This document shows, in pieces, positions 5,435-8,402 of a DNA stretch of 8,402 bases. Source of the stretch: CAZJYI01 sp964550025 (GTDB taxonomy: Bacteria; Verrucomicrobiota; Kiritimatiellia; UBA8416; CAYOBW01); the NCBI GenBank assembly GCA_964550025.1, contig CAZJYI010000298.1:1-8402 (forward strand). The letters run 5' to 3'. A program made the position numbers and the translations under genes. Each line of letters starts with the position of its first letter. Positions within the stretch are counted from its first letter, which is position 1. A model generated the notes under the pieces. That model saw nothing but the letters and a program-made list of their open reading frames with translations. It did not search any database and had not been told where the DNA came from.

Positions 5435-7342
5435 ATGTCCACCGGAACGCTTACGTGTAGACTCGCGCAGATCGATGTCCGTCCCGGACACCCCCGCATC
5501 AACACGGACACAGTTCTCAAGCACATCCGTGACGCCCGGCAGGATGGCATTGAGCTGCTCGTCTTTCCCGAGATGGCCATTCCCGGATATCTGCTCGGCG
5601 ACGAGTGGGAACACCAGGCCTTTCTCCGTCAGTGTGAAGCCTGCGGGCACCAGGTTCGCGAAGCCAGCCAGAACATCATCGTCGTCTTCGGAAACGTCGC
5701 CATCGACTGGCAACGCCGGAACGAGGATGGTCGGGTCCGCAAATACAACGCCCTCTTCGTTGCGGAGAACGGGGAATTCGTGGCTCCACGAGACAGTCCC
5801 TATCCCTTCAGCATTAAGGCCCTGATGCCCAACTACCGTCAGTTCGACGATAGCCGCCACTTCTTCGACCTGCGCAAGCTCGCCTTCGAGGAACGCTGCG
5901 ACGTACGCTCACTGCTGACGCCGGTCCACACCAGCCGCGCCGTCCTGGGGTGTATTCTTTGCGAAGACGCGTGGGACATGGACTACTCGGTCTCCCCTCT
6001 CGGCATCCTTGCAACCCGCCCGGAAATCGATCTCTTCATCAACGCCAGCGCTTCGCCCTTCACGCTCGACAAGAACCACAAACGAAACCGCGTCTTCGCG
6101 GCGCACGCCCGGCACCTTGGCCGCCCGCTGCTCTACGTCAACAAGGTCGGCATCCAGAACAACGGCAAGACCGTATTCACGTTCGACGGCGCCTCCAGCG
6201 CCTACGATGCCCAGGGCAACCACATTCGCTGCGGCGAGCCGTTTGAAGCAACAACCCTCACCATTGACCTGCCGCTCGGGACAGACGCAACGTTCGCCGA
6301 CCACAGCGAACCACAGCGGGATACGATCAGCGACACACATGCCGCCATTGCGTACGGAACGCGGCGATTCATGGAACTATGCGGAGTGGAACGCGCCGTC
6401 ATTGGCGTCTCCGGGGGCATCGACTCTGCCGTCGTGGCCGCCATCCACGCCCAGATCCTCCCGCCGGAAAGCCTGTTACTGGTGAACATGCCGAGTCGCT
6501 TCAACTCTGACACAACCAAGAACCTCGCCCGGGAGCTGGCCCAGAACGCCGGCTGTTTCTACGCCGACGTCTCTATCGAAGACAGTGTCGCCGTAACGCT
6601 GTCACAGATTGACGGTCTTTCGATTCAAAGTACGGACGGCAAGCGCCGAGAAACGCTCTCGCTGTCAGGATTCATGCAGGAAAATGTCCAGGCCCGCGAC
6701 CGCTCTTCGCGTATCCTGGCGGCTCTCGCATCCGCCTTCGGCGGCGTCTTCACCTGCAACGCGAATAAATCCGAACTCACCGTGGGCTACACAACGCTCT
6801 ACGGTGATCTCGGCGGCTACCTCGCCTGTATCGCAGACCTTTGGAAGACCCAGGTCTACGGCTTGGCGGATTTTCTCAACACAACCGTCTTTGGGCGGGA
6901 GGTTATTCCACGCGGCTCCATCGACATCGTACCGTCAGCCGAGCTCAGTGACGCCCAGAGCGTCGACGATGGCAAGGGCGATCCGCTCATCTACCCCTAT
7001 CACGATGCCCTCTTCCAGAGCTGGGTCGAATGGTGGAACCGCGCCACGCCGGAAGAGATCCTCGTCTGGTATGCCAACGGCAACCTGGAAGCGAAACTGG
7101 AGTACGATGGCATCATTGCCGAGAGCTTCCCGACCCCGCGCGAGTTCATTGCCGACCTGGAGCGCTGGTGGAACCTCTACCAGGGCATGGGCCTTGCCAA
7201 GCGCATCCAGGCCCCACCCGTGCTTGCCGTCAAACGCAGAGCGTTCGGGTTCGACCACCGCGAGGCGCAGATGGGACCCCGCTACACCGAAGCGTACCAG
7301 CTCATGAAGCAGGATCTGCTGGAGCATGGAGTGCCGGAGTAG
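5435..7342 (+). CDS. nadE: Glutamine-dependent NAD(+) synthase
   Basis: The 635-residue cytoplasmic enzyme makes NAD from deamido-NAD, ATP and glutamine, the last step of NAD synthesis. The N-terminal nitrilase-type glutaminase (~5-290) shows the catalytic Glu46 (VFPEMAIPGY), Lys128 (KALMPNYRQF) and Cys176 (ILCEDAW). The C-terminal synthase domain (~305-600) has the ATP-pyrophosphatase loop SGGIDSA (326-332) and the CNANKSELTVGY segment (441-451). It also has YGDLGG (456-461). Ammonia would pass between the two sites through an internal tunnel, as in the family. Length is usual for the two-domain form, and no key residue is missing. A weak AAGG stands 8 nt before the ATG. It follows the small membrane protein by 14 bp and precedes the PilZ gene by 4 bp, so all three are likely one transcript. 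Confidence 0.97.
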   Translation: MSTGTLTCRLAQIDVRPGHPRINTDTVLKHIRDARQDGIELLVFPEMAIPGYLLGDEWEHQAFLRQCEACGHQVREASQNIIVVFGNVAIDWQRRNEDGRVRKYNALFVAENGEFVAPRDSPYPFSIKALMPNYRQFDDSRHFFDLRKLAFEERCDVRSLLTPVHTSRAVLGCILCEDAWDMDYSVSPLGILATRPEIDLFINASASPFTLDKNHKRNRVFAAHARHLGRPLLYVNKVGIQNNGKTVFTFDGASSAYDAQGNHIRCGEPFEATTLTIDLPLGTDATFADHSEPQRDTISDTHAAIAYGTRRFMELCGVERAVIGVSGGIDSAVVAAIHAQILPPESLLLVNMPSRFNSDTTKNLARELAQNAGCFYADVSIEDSVAVTLSQIDGLSIQSTDGKRRETLSLSGFMQENVQARDRSSRILAALASAFGGVFTCNANKSELTVGYTTLYGDLGGYLACIADLWKTQVYGLADFLNTTVFGREVIPRGSIDIVPSAELSDAQSVDDGKGDPLIYPYHDALFQSWVEWWNRATPEEILVWYANGNLEAKLEYDGIIAESFPTPREFIADLERWWNLYQGMGLAKRIQAPPVLAVKRRAFGFDHREAQMGPRYTEAYQLMKQDLLEHGVPE

Positions 7343-7346
7343 ACGT

Positions 7347-7793
7347 ATGAAAGAGAGCGAAGAGGGCTTCGAGGAAGTACGCCAGTTTATCCGGCACGCT
7401 GCCAACGTCCCGCTTGCCTGCAGCCGCGAAGGACACCTTGACGACACGCCGCAGGAACTGACCAATGTCAGTTTCGGTGGACTGGCGTTCGTTTCGAGCG
7501 AACCGCATGTGCCCGGGGATGTGCTCGAACTCTCCTTTCCCTCGATGAAGAACCAGCCCTCTCTGCGTGGCGAAGTTGTCTGGAGTCGTGTGGATGACAA
7601 CACCGATGCAAAACGCTACGTGGAGGGAATTCGGTTTCTCGACGAACGCGACCACTTCCGGGCACGCCTGGTCGAGCAGATCTGTTACATCGAGGCCTAT
7701 GCCGCCCAGCAGAAGAGCCACGGCCGCGACCTGACCCATGAGGAAGCCGCCGAGGAGTGGACCCGGAAATACGCCGCCGTTTTCCCGCAGTAG
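7347..7793 (+). CDS. PilZ-domain protein, predicted c-di-GMP receptor
   Basis: A 148-residue cytoplasmic protein with a single PilZ domain (~11-110). The two c-di-GMP-binding motifs are intact: RxxxR as RQFIR (Arg12, Arg16) and N-x-S-x-x-G as NVSFGG (Asn40, Ser42, Gly45). The later strands GDVLELSFP, LRGEVVWSR and YVEGIRFLD are typical of the PilZ barrel. A helical C-terminal extension (~110-148, IEAYAAQQKSHGRDLTHEEA) may serve for partner contact. ATG 7347 is chosen because GGAG lies 8 nt upstream; an in-frame ATG at 7326 would overlap nadE and has poorly placed purines. Its start follows the nadE stop by 4 bp, so it is probably translationally coupled. Output could be motility, surface polysaccharide or secretion; the sequence does not say which. 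Confidence 0.9.
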   Translation: MKESEEGFEEVRQFIRHAANVPLACSREGHLDDTPQELTNVSFGGLAFVSSEPHVPGDVLELSFPSMKNQPSLRGEVVWSRVDDNTDAKRYVEGIRFLDERDHFRARLVEQICYIEAYAAQQKSHGRDLTHEEAAEEWTRKYAAVFPQ

Positions 7794-7856
7794 AAGCTCG
7801 GCTTCAGGGGTGAGACTTGTGCCCGCTGGATCAATCGCGGGAGAGATACAGATAAC

Positions 7857-7930
7857 CCTAATCTTTCGACTCAATCTTTCGCCTTAATCTCTAGAAGATT
7901 AGGTCGAAAGATTGAGTCGAAAGACTAAGG
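7857..7930. repeat. Long near-perfect hairpin built from a 13-bp tandem word
   Basis: The arms 7860-7890 and 7896-7926 are inverted repeats matching at 28 of 31 positions around a 5-nt loop (CTAGA). A few outer bases extend the stem with one bulge. Each arm itself contains 13-bp direct repeats: AATCTTTCGACTC (7860-7872) followed by AATCTTTCGCCTT (7873-7885). The central 19 bp of the stem pair without mismatch. The hairpin begins about 65 bp after the PilZ stop in a gene-free gap. It could end or protect transcripts from either side, but lacks the U-run of an intrinsic terminator. Rho-independent termination is therefore not claimed. Confidence 0.85.
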
Positions 7931-7955
7931 AAGAGGCGCACTTCGCAGGGACGTT

Positions 7956-8166
7956 TCAGGTCAGTCGGGCCTACGGCCCGGGTCATTGGTGAATTGGCCA
8001 TTAGTCATTGGAAAGAGGGCCGCATCAATCATGGGGGAAACTTCCCCAATGACGCGCCGGCTTGTCCCGCCGGAGGCCCCGCGAAGGCGGAAGGCGCAAA
8101 TGACCATTGACGTGCGCGTAGCGCACAAATGACGAAACGAACGAGTGTAACGAGTGAAGTTTCAGA
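7956..8166. repeat. Mosaic of short hairpins separated by AATGAC/GTCATT words
   Basis: This gene-free stretch carries several small perfect palindromes: CGGGCC-TAC-GGCCCG (7966-7980), GGGGA-AACT-TCCCC (8034-8047) and GTGCGC-GTA-GCGCAC (8112-8126). A larger GC-rich structure is bounded by GCGCC (8054-8058) and GGCGC (8093-8097). Between them the word GTCATTG or its complement AATGAC recurs (7982, 8004, 8048, 8099, 8128). The motif ACGAGTG is also repeated (near 8140-8156). No frame reads as protein. The modular look suggests a composite intergenic repeat rather than random sequence. Together with the hairpin at 7857-7930 it fills the gap between two convergent genes. Confidence 0.65.
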
Positions 8167-8181
8167 CTAGCGTGCTGAAAC
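8159..8181 (-). terminator. Hairpin spanning the stop codon of the zinc-motif gene; possible terminator
   Basis: GTTTCAG (8159-8165) and CTGAAAC (8175-8181) form a 7-bp inverted repeat with a 9-nt loop that contains the minus-strand TAG stop (8167-8169). A moderately T-rich stretch follows on the minus strand, but with no clear run. It could be a weak terminator, an RNA-stability hairpin, or the edge of the neighbouring repeat mosaic. Confidence 0.3.
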
Positions 8182-8400
8182 CTCTCTCGCCTCCGCATCC
8201 CTGCCGGACCTTAGACTCAGCAAGCACTGGACCCGCTTCAGCAAGACCAGGGCCCTGGCCTTCGTTAGTGCCTTGCGGCGGTGCTCCGCGACAGCAGCAT
8301 CTGAAATCACGCTTCCTTTGCCCCCACAGGCGTCGCACCTGGCCGCACGACGACGGTCGCTGACGCGCCCCTTTCCATTGCAGGTCAAGCAGGTCTTCAT
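8167..8400 (-). CDS. Small DnaJ-type zinc-motif protein (two CxxCxGxG motifs); start may lie outside
   Basis: The 77 visible residues begin MKTCLTCNGKGRVSDRRRAA. Two CxxCxGxG motifs, Cys4/Cys7 and Cys22/Cys25, could bind one zinc ion. This is half of the four-motif cysteine-rich domain of DnaJ, similar in layout to small stand-alone proteins such as anti-TRAP. No J domain is present in the visible part. The remainder (~33-77) is a basic, probably helical tail (AEHRRKALTKARALVLLKRV) that might bind nucleic acid or another protein. The ATG lies 2 bp from the window edge, so its ribosome-binding site cannot be seen and the frame may extend further upstream. It could also be the C-terminal end of a larger protein. 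It converges on the PilZ gene across the repeat-rich gap. Confidence 0.68.
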   Translation of the reverse strand: MKTCLTCNGKGRVSDRRRAARCDACGGKGSVISDAAVAEHRRKALTKARALVLLKRVQCLLSLRSGRDAEAREVSAR

Positions 8401-8402
8401 CT

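Noticed and set aside
7326..7346. Earlier ATG for the PilZ gene at 7326, overlapping nadE
   Set aside because: Its upstream purines are too close to the ATG, and the seven extra residues (MECRSRR) precede the PilZ fold without purpose. ATG 7347 has a well-spaced GGAG.
6935..7603. Minus-strand open frame overlapping nadE and the PilZ gene (222 residues)
   Set aside because: Both plus-strand genes have intact family motifs over the same stretch, so this is a shadow frame.
7793..7841. Small hairpins just after the PilZ stop (GAAGC-TCG-GCTTC and CCCGC...GCGGG) as an intrinsic terminator
   Set aside because: The stems are only 5 bp and no T-run follows. They are too weak to call.
7857..7926. CRISPR-like array or attachment site at the 13-bp repeats
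   Set aside because: The units are contiguous without spacers and form one palindrome. No cas or integrase gene is nearby.

Overview
The window is bacterial DNA of moderate to high GC content with compact genes separated by repeat-rich gaps. Nothing in it fixes the taxonomy. A large secreted protein with many FG-GAP/VCBS-like aspartate-loop repeats, a two-domain glutamine-dependent NAD synthase, and gaps packed with short palindromes and tandem words would fit a PVC-type lineage (Kiritimatiellota, Lentisphaerota) or Hydrogenedentota. That placement is a low-confidence guess. No tRNA, rRNA, CRISPR array or recognisable transposase gene was seen.

Layout from left to right. (1) A TatD-like metal-dependent hydrolase starts at 100 on the minus strand and runs off the left edge. 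A short gap carries a 9-bp tandem repeat and a plausible extended -10 promoter. That promoter would drive a divergent SAM-dependent O-methyltransferase (282-1274, plus). (2) Convergent to the methyltransferase, 24 bp away, is a two-gene minus-strand unit. A small acidic lipoprotein (4374-4757) comes first, followed 45 bp later by a 1009-residue secreted subtilase with 12 C-terminal repeats (1299-4328). Both genes have strong, near-identical Shine-Dalgarno sequences. A run of ten C (minus strand) lies inside the spacer of a candidate promoter upstream, which is a possible phase-variation switch. (3) The gap 4758-5231 holds that promoter, small palindromes, and four copies of a roughly 40-bp repeat arranged as two direct pairs facing each other. 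(4) A plus-strand unit follows: a 62-residue single-span membrane protein (5232-5420, apparently leaderless), nadE (5435-7342) and a PilZ-domain protein (7347-7793). (5) The right-hand gap (7794-8166) has a near-perfect 31-bp inverted repeat built from a 13-bp tandem word, then a mosaic of short hairpins separated by AATGAC-type words. (6) A small DnaJ-type zinc-motif protein on the minus strand (8167-8400) ends the window; its true start may lie outside.

The lipoprotein/subtilase pair is the clearest functional module: an envelope-anchored partner and an exported, probably calcium-binding, multi-repeat protease made from one promoter. The nadE cluster joins housekeeping NAD synthesis (glutamine plus deamido-NAD plus ATP) to a predicted c-di-GMP sensor. 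This is probably co-transcription rather than one pathway.
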